Origin: Streptomyces pseudovenezuelae
GTDB lineage: Bacteria > Actinomycetota > Actinomycetes > Streptomycetales > Streptomycetaceae
DNA length: 64,000 bases
Assembly (NCBI RefSeq): GCF_001513955.1
Contig: NZ_KQ948146.1
Span: 818,282 to 882,281 of the forward strand
Direction of reading: 5' to 3'
Below are positions 43,158-52,313 of this stretch, piece after piece; the stretch's first letter is position 1, and the number at the start of each line of letters is the position of its first letter. The notes under the pieces were generated by a model. It did no database searches. It saw only the letters and a program-made list of their open reading frames with translations, and was not told where the DNA came from. The position numbers were made by a program, and so were the translations under genes.

Positions 43158-44435
43158 GTGGACCTTTCACGTAGAGGCTTCCTCCAGGCCGCCGCGCTCA
43201 CCGCGGCCGCGTCCGGACTGACCGTCGCCTGCGGCGGCAGCTCGGGCTCGGGCGGCACCAAGAACGGCAAGAACCTCACCCTGTGGTACTGGGGCGGCGC
43301 GCTCAGCGACAAGGTGGTCGCGGAGGCGAAGACCCACTTCAGCAGCCAGATCAAGCTGACCACGGCGTCCATAGGCGGCGACTTCAAGCAGAAGCTCACC
43401 ACCACCCTCGCGGCGGGCACCTCGGTGCCCGACATCACCGGCATCAAGGGCGAGGACATCGCGTCCTTCCTGCCCAACGCCAACCGCTTCCTCGACCTGA
43501 ACGACCTCGGCTTCAAGAAGATCTCGTCGCAGTACCTGGACTGGAAGACCAAGCTCGCCCAGACCGAGGACGGCAAGCAGGTCGGCTTCCCGATCGACAT
43601 CGGGCCCACCGCGATGTTCTACCGCGAGGACCTGTTCGCCAAGGCCGGGGTGGACACCGACCCCGCCAAGGTGGCCGCGCTGGTGAAGACCTGGGAGGAC
43701 TACTTCCAGCTCGGTGTGGAGCTGCAGAAGAAGAACCCCGGCACCTACCTGGTCAACAACATCAGCTCCGTCTTCAACATCGCGGTCGGCCAGGGCAGCC
43801 AGCGGTTCATCGACAAGGACAACCACTTCATCGGCGACCAGGACCACATCCGCGCCGCGTGGACCACGGCGGTGCGCCCGTACACCCTGGGCATCGACGC
43901 CAAGATCAACGACAACACCTGGAACGCCGCCGTCGGCAAGAACCTCCTCACCGAACTCGGCGCGGCCTGGCACGCGCTGGACATCGAGCAGGCGGCGCCG
44001 CAGACCAAGGGCAAGTGGCGGGTCTGCGCGAACCCGGTCGGACCGGCCAACCAGGGCGGCTCCTACCTGGCGCTGCCCAAGCAGTGCCGCAACCCCGAAG
44101 AGGCGTTCAAGATCATCAGCTGGATCCTGAGCCCCGCCAACGACGCCCGCGGCTTCACGGACGCCGCCATCTTCCCGGCCGCGCCGGCCGCCTACGCCAT
44201 GCCGGCCATGACCGGTCCGGACGCCTTCTTCGGCGGACAGAAGATCATCGAGGTCTTCGGCCCGGCCGCCAAGGACATCCAGGTCGCCTACGAGGCGCCC
44301 GCCGACGCCGCCGTCCAGGCCCCGTTCATGACGGAGCTGACCAACATCGAGGCCAAGGGCAAGAAGCCCGACGACGCCTGGAAGGACGCGGTCAGCCAGG
44401 CCAAGCAGATCGCCCGGCGGCAGGGGGTGAGCTGA
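43158..44435 (+). CDS. Sugar-binding lipoprotein of ABC importer
   Basis: 425 aa. Twin-arginine signal (LSRRGFLQAAAL) with lipobox LTVAC (C25). Family 1 binding protein: LTLWYWGGALSDKVVAEAK and VPDITGIKGEDIASF. Followed by two permeases with almost no gap. Substrate is probably a mannose/fucose/galactose-containing or phosphorylated glycan, inferred from neighbours. Confidence 0.88.
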   Translation: MDLSRRGFLQAAALTAAASGLTVACGGSSGSGGTKNGKNLTLWYWGGALSDKVVAEAKTHFSSQIKLTTASIGGDFKQKLTTTLAAGTSVPDITGIKGEDIASFLPNANRFLDLNDLGFKKISSQYLDWKTKLAQTEDGKQVGFPIDIGPTAMFYREDLFAKAGVDTDPAKVAALVKTWEDYFQLGVELQKKNPGTYLVNNISSVFNIAVGQGSQRFIDKDNHFIGDQDHIRAAWTTAVRPYTLGIDAKINDNTWNAAVGKNLLTELGAAWHALDIEQAAPQTKGKWRVCANPVGPANQGGSYLALPKQCRNPEEAFKIISWILSPANDARGFTDAAIFPAAPAAYAMPAMTGPDAFFGGQKIIEVFGPAAKDIQVAYEAPADAAVQAPFMTELTNIEAKGKKPDDAWKDAVSQAKQIARRQGVS

Positions 44436-44436
44436 G

Positions 44437-45444
44437 GTGACGTCACCTCCGGTCACCGGTCCCGCCGCGGTGCCCGTGCGCCGCGGCGGGCCGGGCCCGG
44501 CCCGGTTCCGCCCGCGGCGCACCGCACCCGCGGGCACTGCCCGGTCCAGGCGGCGCGGACCGCTGGCGTACTGGCGGCAGTACCTGGCGATCTCGCCGTT
44601 CTACCTGATCTTCGCCGCGTTCTCGTTCTTCCCGGTCTTCTACTCGCTGTACCTGGCCTTCCAGCGCTGGGACGGCATGGGCACCATGCAGTTCGTGGGG
44701 CTCCAGCAGTTCCGGTTCCTGTGGGACGACCCGGTCTTCTGGCTGTCGATCCGCAACACCCTGGTGATCTGGGTGCTGTCCACCGTGCCGACCCTCTTCG
44801 GCGCGCTGACGCTGGCGACGCTGCTGCACTCGGTGCGCCGCTTCAAGGGCTTCTACCGCATCGCGCTGTACGTGCCGAACGTGACCTCGATCGTCGCCGT
44901 GGCGATCTTCTTCGGCGCGGTGTTCAGCAACAACTTCGGCCTGGTCAACGCGATCCTGGGCGTGGTCGGCATCTCGCCGGTCCCGTGGCTGAGCAACCCG
45001 TGGCTGATCAAGGTGGTCATCTCGCTGCTGATGACCTGGCAGTGGACCGGCTACAACATGATCATCTATCTGGCTGGTCTCCAGGCGATCCCGACCTCGA
45101 TCTACGAGGCGGCGAAGATGGACGGCGCGGGTCCCATCCGCACGTTCTTCCAGATCACCATCCCGATCATGCGGCCGATCATCCTGTTCACGGTCATCAT
45201 CTCGACCATCAACGGCCTGCAGAGCTTCAGCGAACCGCAGGTCCTGTTCGCCAGCAACGCCGCCAACGCCAACCTCGGCGGCCCGGGCCAGGCGGGCCTG
45301 ACGACCTTGCTGTACTTCTACCAGTCGGCCTTCCTCAACAACGACTACGGCTACGGCGCGGCCATCGTGTGGGCCTTCTTCGTCCTGATCATCATCCTCG
45401 TCGCCGTCAACTGGCGCATCACCACACGAGGGAGGAAGGCATGA
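44437..45444 (+). CDS. Carbohydrate ABC permease (MalF type)
   Basis: 335 aa from GTG 44437, one base after the previous stop; a later GTG (VPVRRGG) is possible. A long basic N-terminal tail, then helix ISPFYLIFAAFSFFPVFYSL and the EAAKMDGAGPIRTFF coupling loop. CUT1 importer subunit. Confidence 0.9.
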   Translation: MTSPPVTGPAAVPVRRGGPGPARFRPRRTAPAGTARSRRRGPLAYWRQYLAISPFYLIFAAFSFFPVFYSLYLAFQRWDGMGTMQFVGLQQFRFLWDDPVFWLSIRNTLVIWVLSTVPTLFGALTLATLLHSVRRFKGFYRIALYVPNVTSIVAVAIFFGAVFSNNFGLVNAILGVVGISPVPWLSNPWLIKVVISLLMTWQWTGYNMIIYLAGLQAIPTSIYEAAKMDGAGPIRTFFQITIPIMRPIILFTVIISTINGLQSFSEPQVLFASNAANANLGGPGQAGLTTLLYFYQSAFLNNDYGYGAAIVWAFFVLIIILVAVNWRITTRGRKA

Positions 45445-46310
45445 GCGCGCTCGACACCGCACGGCCGGCCACGGGCGGCAGGAAGCCGCGCCGCCCCAAG
45501 GGCCTCTCAGCGCACATCGTCCTCGTCGTGGCCGTCCTGATCTCGGTCTTCCCGTTCGCGTGGACGATCATCATGGCGACCAACACCACGCAGGACATCT
45601 ACAAGAGCCCGCCGAAGTTCACCTTCGGCTCCCATCTGCTGGAGAACATCCGGCACGTGCTGAACACCATCGATTTCTTCGGGTCGATGCTCAACACGGT
45701 GATGGTCGCGACCGTCACCACCGTCCTGGTGCTGTTCATCGACTCCCTGGCGGCCTTCACCTTCGCCAAGTTCGACTTCCCCGGGCGCAAGATCCTCTTC
45801 GGCACGCTGCTGCTGTTCATGATGCTGCCGCTCCAGCTGGCGATGCTGCCGCAGTTCATCCTGATGTCGAAGATCGGCTGGGTCGGGATGCTCAAGGCAC
45901 TCGCCCTGCCCTCCCTGGCCAACGCCTTCGGCATCTTCTGGCTGCACCAGTACATCCAGAACGGCGTGCCCGACGAACTCCTCGACGCCGCACGCATCGA
46001 CGGCGCCGGGTTCTTCCGGCAGTACTGGAACATCGCGCTGCCGATGATCAGGCCCGCGCTGTCGTTCCTCGCCATCTACGCCTTCGTCAACTGCTGGAAC
46101 GACTACATCTGGCCGCTCGTCGTGCTCACCGACCCGGGCCACGTGACCCTCCAGGTGGAGCTCGCCCAGCTCAACGTCGGCCACACCACCGACTACAGCA
46201 TGGTCATGGCCGGTGTGCTGATGGCGGCGCTCCCGCTGGTCATCGTGTTCAGCATCTTCGCCCGCGGGTTCATCGCGGGCGCCACCGAGGGCGCGGTCCA
46301 GGGCACCTGA
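45441..46310 (+). CDS. Carbohydrate ABC permease (MalG type)
   Basis: 289 aa, ATG overlapping the MalF-type stop (ATGA), GGGAGGAAGG upstream. N-terminal helix IVLVVAVLISVFPFAWTIIM and DAARIDGAGFFRQYW loop. Completes the importer; no ATPase gene is present in the operon. Confidence 0.9.
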   Translation: MSALDTARPATGGRKPRRPKGLSAHIVLVVAVLISVFPFAWTIIMATNTTQDIYKSPPKFTFGSHLLENIRHVLNTIDFFGSMLNTVMVATVTTVLVLFIDSLAAFTFAKFDFPGRKILFGTLLLFMMLPLQLAMLPQFILMSKIGWVGMLKALALPSLANAFGIFWLHQYIQNGVPDELLDAARIDGAGFFRQYWNIALPMIRPALSFLAIYAFVNCWNDYIWPLVVLTDPGHVTLQVELAQLNVGHTTDYSMVMAGVLMAALPLVIVFSIFARGFIAGATEGAVQGT

Positions 46311-46321
46311 CCGGGTGCCGG

Positions 46322-46373
46322 GAGAGAGGGGTGCGCGGTGACCCACGACGTCGGCGAAGTGCTTGTGGTCGGG
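46322..46373 (+). repeat. Duplicated 5' end of the phosphodiesterase gene, copy A
   Basis: 52 bp matching 46528-46579 at 47 of 52 positions, 206 bp apart. The first 20 bases, spanning ribosome site and GTG, are identical. Indicates an internal duplication at this gene boundary. Confidence 0.85.
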
Positions 46374-46547
46374 CTACGGCGCGCCCACACAGAAGTGCTC
46401 GTGGAGGGGCTGCGGCGCGCCCACACAACGGGTGAGCCACCCCGCGGCAGGGCAGACCACCACGCCCCGGACGGACCACCCACCGGGACAACCCGCCCCG
46501 CACCCGGACCGACCGGCCCGCCGCCAGGAGAGAGGGGTGCGCGGTGA
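46338..46547 (+). CDS. 69-codon ORF made from a partial duplication of the next gene's 5' end
   Basis: GTG start with the same ribosome site (GAGAGAGGGG) as the following gene. Its first residues THDVGEVLVVG copy SHTVGKVLVVG of the phosphodiesterase. It then holds a 12-residue tandem repeat (EVLVVGLRRAHT, EVLVEGLRRAHT) and a proline/arginine-rich tail without clear structure. The stop overlaps the next start (GTGA), so if translated it would be coupled. Possibly a young ORF or a leader; it may not make a stable protein. Confidence 0.4.
   Translation: MTHDVGEVLVVGLRRAHTEVLVEGLRRAHTTGEPPRGRADHHAPDGPPTGTTRPAPGPTGPPPGERGAR
46356..46427 (+). repeat. 36-bp direct tandem repeat (two adjacent copies)
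   Basis: 46356-46391 and 46392-46427 both read GAAGTGCT...GCGCCCACACA with only a few substitutions. The period is a multiple of three, so the reading frame of the small ORF is kept. Confidence 0.85.
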
Positions 46548-47482
46548 GCCACACCGTCGGCAAAGTGCTCGTGGTCGGGATGGACGGGCTGCGGTACGAC
46601 CTGCTCGCCCGCTCCCCGGCGGTGGCGCCCGTGCTGCACGGGCTCATGGCGTCCGGCGCCCACGGCACCAGCCTGCTGCCCTACGGCGAGGCGGACGGCC
46701 AGGCCCCGGACGGGCCGACCACGAGCATGGCCTACACCGACTCGGGACCCGGCTGGTCGAGCGTGCTGACCGGGGTGTGGCCCGACCGGCACGGAGTGCG
46801 CGGCAACGACTTCGCCGGTGCCGACTACGGCCGCTACCCCGACTTCCTGAGCCGGGCCGGCACCGCCCGGCGCCGGCTGCGCACCGCGGCCGCGGTGTCC
46901 TGGCCGGAGCTGATCCGGCGCGGCACTCTCGGCCCCGCCGTCGGCCGCCGGGTGCGCTACGACGGCGAGTCGGACGGCTACGGCACCGCGGACCGCCTCG
47001 TCGCCCGCACCGCCCAGCGCTGGCTCACCCAGGACGACCCGGACGCCGTGTTCGTGTACTTCGGCGCCACCGACGAGGCCGCCCACGCCATGGGCCCGCA
47101 CAGCGCCGCCCACGACCGGGCGCTGCTCACCCAGGACACCCACCTCGGGTGGCTGCTGACGGCCATCGAGACCCGTCGGCTGGACCCCGCCCGCGCGCGC
47201 GAGCGCTGGACCGTGCTGGTCACCACGGACCACGGGCACCTCGACACCGGCGGCCACGGCGGCGACACCCGTGCCGAGCGCGAGGTGTTCGTCGTCCTCG
47301 CCGAGCCCGGCATGCCCGGCGGCACCCGTCTCGACACACCACGCCTCATCGACATCGCCCCCACCGTCCTGGACCGGCTCGGCGTCCCCGTCGACCCGGC
47401 CTGGGGCCTGCAGGGCCGCGTCCTGCACGGCCACGGACAGTCCTGCCACGCCCCCGCACCACCGACTACGGAACGGTCATGA
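46544..47482 (+). CDS. Alkaline-phosphatase-superfamily phosphodiesterase/nucleotide pyrophosphatase
   Basis: 312 aa, GTG start. Motifs: VVGMDGLRYDLL (metal Asp at the start), TDSGPGWSSVLTGV (nucleophile Ser/Thr region), GATDEAAHAMG and TTDHGHLDTGGHGG (metal ligands). No signal peptide, so cytoplasmic. Family members split phosphodiesters or pyrophosphates, for example glycerophosphodiesters or nucleotide sugars. Its stop overlaps the GH2 start. Confidence 0.85.
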   Translation: MSHTVGKVLVVGMDGLRYDLLARSPAVAPVLHGLMASGAHGTSLLPYGEADGQAPDGPTTSMAYTDSGPGWSSVLTGVWPDRHGVRGNDFAGADYGRYPDFLSRAGTARRRLRTAAAVSWPELIRRGTLGPAVGRRVRYDGESDGYGTADRLVARTAQRWLTQDDPDAVFVYFGATDEAAHAMGPHSAAHDRALLTQDTHLGWLLTAIETRRLDPARARERWTVLVTTDHGHLDTGGHGGDTRAEREVFVVLAEPGMPGGTRLDTPRLIDIAPTVLDRLGVPVDPAWGLQGRVLHGHGQSCHAPAPPTTERS

Positions 47483-50427
47483 CCGACGCACCCCGCGGAC
47501 CCCGCCCCACCGATCCTCTGCTCGCCCTGCGCCCCTGGGACGCCCCCGAGGTGACCTCCTGGGGGCGGCTGCCCATGAACGCCGTCGACCGGCGCTCCGG
47601 AGCACTCCCCCTGGACGGCGACTGGCGGTTCCAGTTGCTGCCCACTCCGGACGCGCCGGTCGGCGGCTCCTGGTCGACCATCCACGTCCCCGGCGTCTGG
47701 ACGATGCAGGGCACGGACGACCTGCCGCAGTACCTCAACGTCCGCATGCCGTTCCCGGAGTTCCCGCCGCACTCCCCCGCGGCGAATCCCACCGGGGTGT
47801 ACGAGCGTGCGGTGGACGTCCCCGCCGACTGGGCCGGACGCCGGGTCGTGCTCCAGGTCGGCGCCGCCGAGAGCGTGCTCCTCGTGCACGTGGACGGGCG
47901 GCCCGTCGGCGTCTCCAAGGACTCCCACCTGGCGGCCGAGTTCGACCTGACGGGACTGGTGCGCGCCGGCGAACGGGCCGTCGTACGCCTGACCGTGGTC
48001 AAGTGGTCGGACGCCTCGCACATCGAGGACCAGGACCAGTGGTGGCACGGCGGGATCACCCGGTCCGTGCTGCTCTACGCCACGGATCCGCTGCATCTGT
48101 CCGACGTGACCGTGCGGGCCTCGTTCGACGGCTCGCTGCGGGTCGACTGCCAGGTGCGGGACGCTGGGGGCGCGCTGCCCGAGGGGTGGTACGTCAGCGG
48201 AGAACTGGAGGGCCGGCCGCTCGGGCAGGACACGGAGTTCGACCGGTTCAACCGGGAGGACGACCGGGTCTCCGACTTCCTCGGCGAGGCACGCATCCGC
48301 ACCACCGTCGAGGACGTCCGCACCTGGAACGCCGAGACGCCCGAGCTGTACGACCTGACCGTCCGGCTGCACCGCGCCGACGGCACGGTGTCCGACACCT
48401 CACGGCACCGGATCGGCTTCCGGGACGTCGAGATCGCCGGCCGGGACCTGCTGGTCAACGGCGAGCGGGTTTTCGTCCGGGGCGTGAACCGGCACGACTT
48501 CCACCCGCTGACCGGCCGGACGGTGTCGTACGACGACATGCGCGCGGACCTGGTCACGCTCAAGCGGTTCGGGTTCAACGCGATCCGCACCTCCCACTAC
48601 CCCGGTGATCCCTCCCTCTACGACCTGGCCGACGAGCTCGGTCTCTACGTCGTCGACGAGGCGGACATCGAGTCGCACGACCACGCCCACGAGATCGCCG
48701 ACGACCCGCGCTACCTGAACGCCTTCGTGGACCGCCTCTCGCGGATGGTGCTGCGGGACAAGAACCACCCGTCGGTCATCGTCTGGTCACTGGGCAACGA
48801 GTCCGACTACGGGGCGAACCACGACGCGGCCGCCGGCTGGGTGCGCCGGCACGATCCGACGCGGCCGGTCCAGTACGAAGGCGCGGCGAAGCTCGACTGG
48901 GCGGCGGCCGGCGACGCGACCGACATCGCCTGCCCCATGTACGCCTCACTGGAGGAGTGCGTGGCGCACGCCCTGTCCGGACGGCAGACCAAGCCGCTCA
49001 TCTGGTGCGAGTACTCGCATGCCATGGGCAACAGCAACGGCACGCTCGCGGACCATTGGGCGGCCATCGAGTCAACGCCGGGTCTTCAGGGCGGGTTCAT
49101 CTGGGAGTTCTGGGACCACGGCATTCTGCAGCGTGTGAACGACGGCAGACCGGTCGGACGTGGGGGCGTCGGGCTCTATGACAACGGTGTCGCCGCGCCC
49201 GGGCATCGCTGGGCGTACGGCGGCGACTTCGGCGAGGCCCTGCACGACGGCGCCTTCATCGCGGACGGCGTGGTCCTCCCCGACCGCACGCCCAAGCCGG
49301 TGATGTACGAGCACCGGGAGATCGCGGCACCGGTGCGCATCGAGTGCTTCCGGCACGAGGGCATCGTGCTCGGCAACCACCAGCACTTCCGGGGCCTTGC
49401 CTGGCTGGCCGGCGAGTGGGAACTGTCCCTGGCCGACGGCCGCACCCTGACCGCGCCCGCCGAGCTGCCCGATCTGCGGCCCGGTGAGACGGCGGCGGTA
49501 CCGCTGCCGTTCGACCTGCCCGAGGACGGCGGCGAGGCGTGGCTGACGCTGCGGGTGACGACCGCGCGGGACGAACCGTGGGCGCCGCGCGGCACGGTAG
49601 TGTGCGTGCCGCAGGTCCGGCTGCGGGAGGCCGCGCCGCAGACTCCCGCGATCGTGCGGAATCGTTCCGTCAAGGTCGATGACGACGGGCTCCTGGTCCA
49701 TCCGCTGCTCACCGCGGCCCCCACGCTCTCCCTGTGGCGGGCACCGACCGACAACGACGAGCTGGGCGGCATGGCGGCGCGCTGGCGCGGCTGGGGCCTC
49801 GACGTGCTGGTGCGCAAGGTCGCGCACATACGGCAGACCTCCGGCCGGGTCACCGTACGCGCCGAGTACGCGTGCGAGGCCGGTGTCGTACGCCATGTGC
49901 AGGTCCTCACCGCCGTCGAGGGCGGAATCCACGTCGAGGAGTCGGCGGAGCTGCCGGACGAGCTCGACGACGTGGCACGGGTGGGCTCCGTGTTCGAGAC
50001 GGTCGCAGGTCTCGACCTGATGGAGTGGTACGGACAGGGCCCCTGGGAGTCGTATCCGGACCGCGGCTTCGGGGCTCCGGTCGGCCATCACGCGGTTCCC
50101 GTGGACGAGCTGTTCACTCCCTATCTGCGCCCGCAGGAGAGCGGCGGCCGGCACGGCGTACGGCACTTCACGCTCTCCGCGCGGGACGCCACCGACCTCG
50201 CGGTCGCCCTGGACGAACCGCGCCAGGTCTGCGTGACCCGGTACCGCGCGGCGGACCTCACCGCCGTGGCGCACCACGACGAGCTCGTCCCCGGGGCGGG
50301 CTGTGTGGTGCACATCGACGCGGCCCATCGCGGCCTCGGCACCGCCTCGTGCGGTCCTGACACCTTCGCCTCCTACCGCGTCCCGCCGGGCGTCCACCGC
50401 TGGAGCTGGACCCTGCGCGCGCTCTGA
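47479..50427 (+). CDS. GH2 beta-galactosidase (LacZ type)
   Basis: 982 aa, ATG overlapping the previous stop. Full LacZ-like layout: sugar-binding N-terminal domain, central barrel with acid/base Glu in SLGNESDYG (~440) and nucleophile Glu in LIWCEYSHAMGNS (~510), and a C-terminal beta-galactosidase small-chain domain (LWRAPTDNDELGG). No signal peptide. Removes beta-galactose (or a related sugar) from imported glycans. Confidence 0.9.
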   Translation: MTDAPRGPRPTDPLLALRPWDAPEVTSWGRLPMNAVDRRSGALPLDGDWRFQLLPTPDAPVGGSWSTIHVPGVWTMQGTDDLPQYLNVRMPFPEFPPHSPAANPTGVYERAVDVPADWAGRRVVLQVGAAESVLLVHVDGRPVGVSKDSHLAAEFDLTGLVRAGERAVVRLTVVKWSDASHIEDQDQWWHGGITRSVLLYATDPLHLSDVTVRASFDGSLRVDCQVRDAGGALPEGWYVSGELEGRPLGQDTEFDRFNREDDRVSDFLGEARIRTTVEDVRTWNAETPELYDLTVRLHRADGTVSDTSRHRIGFRDVEIAGRDLLVNGERVFVRGVNRHDFHPLTGRTVSYDDMRADLVTLKRFGFNAIRTSHYPGDPSLYDLADELGLYVVDEADIESHDHAHEIADDPRYLNAFVDRLSRMVLRDKNHPSVIVWSLGNESDYGANHDAAAGWVRRHDPTRPVQYEGAAKLDWAAAGDATDIACPMYASLEECVAHALSGRQTKPLIWCEYSHAMGNSNGTLADHWAAIESTPGLQGGFIWEFWDHGILQRVNDGRPVGRGGVGLYDNGVAAPGHRWAYGGDFGEALHDGAFIADGVVLPDRTPKPVMYEHREIAAPVRIECFRHEGIVLGNHQHFRGLAWLAGEWELSLADGRTLTAPAELPDLRPGETAAVPLPFDLPEDGGEAWLTLRVTTARDEPWAPRGTVVCVPQVRLREAAPQTPAIVRNRSVKVDDDGLLVHPLLTAAPTLSLWRAPTDNDELGGMAARWRGWGLDVLVRKVAHIRQTSGRVTVRAEYACEAGVVRHVQVLTAVEGGIHVEESAELPDELDDVARVGSVFETVAGLDLMEWYGQGPWESYPDRGFGAPVGHHAVPVDELFTPYLRPQESGGRHGVRHFTLSARDATDLAVALDEPRQVCVTRYRAADLTAVAHHDELVPGAGCVVHIDAAHRGLGTASCGPDTFASYRVPPGVHRWSWTLRAL

Positions 50428-50467
50428 TCCCTCCCGACTTCCCCGACTTCCCCAGTACGGAGCACAC

Positions 50468-52294
50468 GTGTGTACTTCGCATGACCAGAATCAGGCCGAG
50501 GCCGCGCAGGCCGGTGCCGGAAGACGCAGTTTCCTGCGGGCGACGGCACTGCTGGGCGCGGCCGCCACGGCCGGGGTCGCCCTGCCCACGGCGGCCGAGG
50601 CCGCCCCGGGTGCGTCCTGGCGTCCCGACACGGAGAGCCGGCGGTTCACGCTGGCCGTCATGCCCGACACCCAGTACCTCTTCGACGGGCCCAGCATCGA
50701 CAAGGCCCCCGTCGAGGCCTCGCTGCGCTATCTGCTGGAGCACGGCAAGGACGAGAACGTCGTCTTCCTGTCGCACCTCGGCGACCTCACCCAGAACGGC
50801 GCGGCAGCCGAGTTCGCCGCGATCGGCGACGCGTTCAGGCTCCTCGACCGGCACGGGGTCGGCTACAGCGTCCTCGCGGGCAACCACGACGTGAAGTCGT
50901 CCACCACCGACCAGCGCGGTGCGAGCCCGTACCTGGACGTGTTCGGCCCGGACCGCTTCAAGGGCCACAAGACCTTCGGCGGCGCCTCCCCCGACGGCTA
51001 CAACTCCTACCACCTCTTCAGGGCGGCGGGCCGCGAGTGGATGGTCCTCGCGCTGGACTGGCGGCTCTCCGACCAGGGGTACGCCTGGGCGAAGAGCGTC
51101 CTGGCCGCGCACCCGAGGACCCCGGTCGTCCTGACCACGCACGAGCTGGTCGTCGAGGACGAGACCCTCTCAGACCACGGACAGCAGCTGTGGGACCGGC
51201 TGGTCAAGGACCACGACCAGATCTTCCTCACCCTCAACGGCCACTACTGGCCCGCCGGCAGGGCGACCCGCGAGAACATCGCGGGCAACGACGTCCACCT
51301 GCACCTGACGAACTACCAGAACCGGTACTTCGGCGGCGCGGCCATGATCCGCCTGTACCGCTTCGACCTCGACCGCGGGGTGATCGACGTGGAGACGGTC
51401 TCCCCGTGGATCCTCGGCCGGGCCCGGAAGGGCCTCAACGAGCTGGAGCGGCAGGAGATCGAACTCAGCGGCGACGCCGACCGGTTCTCGGTCGAGATCG
51501 ACTTCGAGAAGCGGTTCGCCGGCTTCGACCCGGTGCCCGCGCGGGCTGCGCGTCCGGCGGCGAAGATGCTGATACCGGGGACGGCGGCCTACTGGCGCTT
51601 CGACTCGGCGGTCTCCGGCACGGTTCGCGACCTCTCCGGCAAGGGCAACGACCTCACCGTCGTGTCGGTCGGCGGGGGCTCGCTCGGCTGGTCCGCGGAC
51701 CACCACCCCGACCAGCCCGGTCACGGCAGCCTGGAGTTCCAGGGCTACAAGTCGCCCCTGAAGGGTGCCTACCTGCAGACCGTCGACAAGGCACCGCTCA
51801 ACTCGGCGGTTTTCAGGGACGGTTACACCATCGAGGTGTTCTACCGCATGCCGGCCGACTGGGACCCGGACCACAACGCCTGGGCGGGGCTGGTCAGTCG
51901 GCGCGGTACCGGCGGGGCTGCCGGAAAGACCGGCGACGACCCCGACGAGCCGCTCGCCACGCTCTCGCTCTCCAACGACCGGGAGCCGCAGTGGGCGATG
52001 CGCCCGCTCAACCAGCAGGGCATCGCCACCAACTGGGGCCAGGAGACCCCCTTGGAGACCTGGTGGCACCTCGCCGTCGTCAACGACGGCAGGCACACCA
52101 CGCTGTACGTCCAGGGCTGCCCGGTGGTCCGCAACCCGAAGGCGTCCGCCGTGGGGATCACCTCGGTCGGCGAGCCCTGGCTGCTGGGCGGCTACACCTA
52201 CGCCGACACGATCGACCAGATCTTCCACGGCCGCCTCGGTGACGTGCGGATCGTCTCGCGGGCGCTGCCCGTCTCGTCCTTCATGACTCACTGA
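50468..52294 (+). CDS. Tat-exported metallophosphoesterase with LamG-like C terminus
   Basis: 608 aa from GTG 50468 with GGAG 7 bases upstream. Twin-arginine signal (GRRSFLRATALLGAAATAG). The calcineurin-like domain (~55-340) has MPDTQYLF, LSHLGDLTQ, GNHD and LNGHYW. The C-terminal ~250 residues (AAYWRFDSAVSGTVRDLSGKG..., HLAVVNDGRHTTLYV) form a concanavalin/LamG-like domain that may bind glycan. Tat export fits a cytoplasmically loaded metal centre. Likely dephosphorylates an extracellular substrate before import. Confidence 0.85.
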   Translation: MCTSHDQNQAEAAQAGAGRRSFLRATALLGAAATAGVALPTAAEAAPGASWRPDTESRRFTLAVMPDTQYLFDGPSIDKAPVEASLRYLLEHGKDENVVFLSHLGDLTQNGAAAEFAAIGDAFRLLDRHGVGYSVLAGNHDVKSSTTDQRGASPYLDVFGPDRFKGHKTFGGASPDGYNSYHLFRAAGREWMVLALDWRLSDQGYAWAKSVLAAHPRTPVVLTTHELVVEDETLSDHGQQLWDRLVKDHDQIFLTLNGHYWPAGRATRENIAGNDVHLHLTNYQNRYFGGAAMIRLYRFDLDRGVIDVETVSPWILGRARKGLNELERQEIELSGDADRFSVEIDFEKRFAGFDPVPARAARPAAKMLIPGTAAYWRFDSAVSGTVRDLSGKGNDLTVVSVGGGSLGWSADHHPDQPGHGSLEFQGYKSPLKGAYLQTVDKAPLNSAVFRDGYTIEVFYRMPADWDPDHNAWAGLVSRRGTGGAAGKTGDDPDEPLATLSLSNDREPQWAMRPLNQQGIATNWGQETPLETWWHLAVVNDGRHTTLYVQGCPVVRNPKASAVGITSVGEPWLLGGYTYADTIDQIFHGRLGDVRIVSRALPVSSFMTH

Positions 52295-52313
52295 CCCCCT
52301 TTCGAGGATCACC

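Noticed and set aside
46363..50427. A 1354-codon frame extending the GH2 gene far upstream
   Set aside because: The extension runs through the phosphodiesterase in another frame. The ATG at 47479 is coupled and starts at the normal LacZ-type N terminus.
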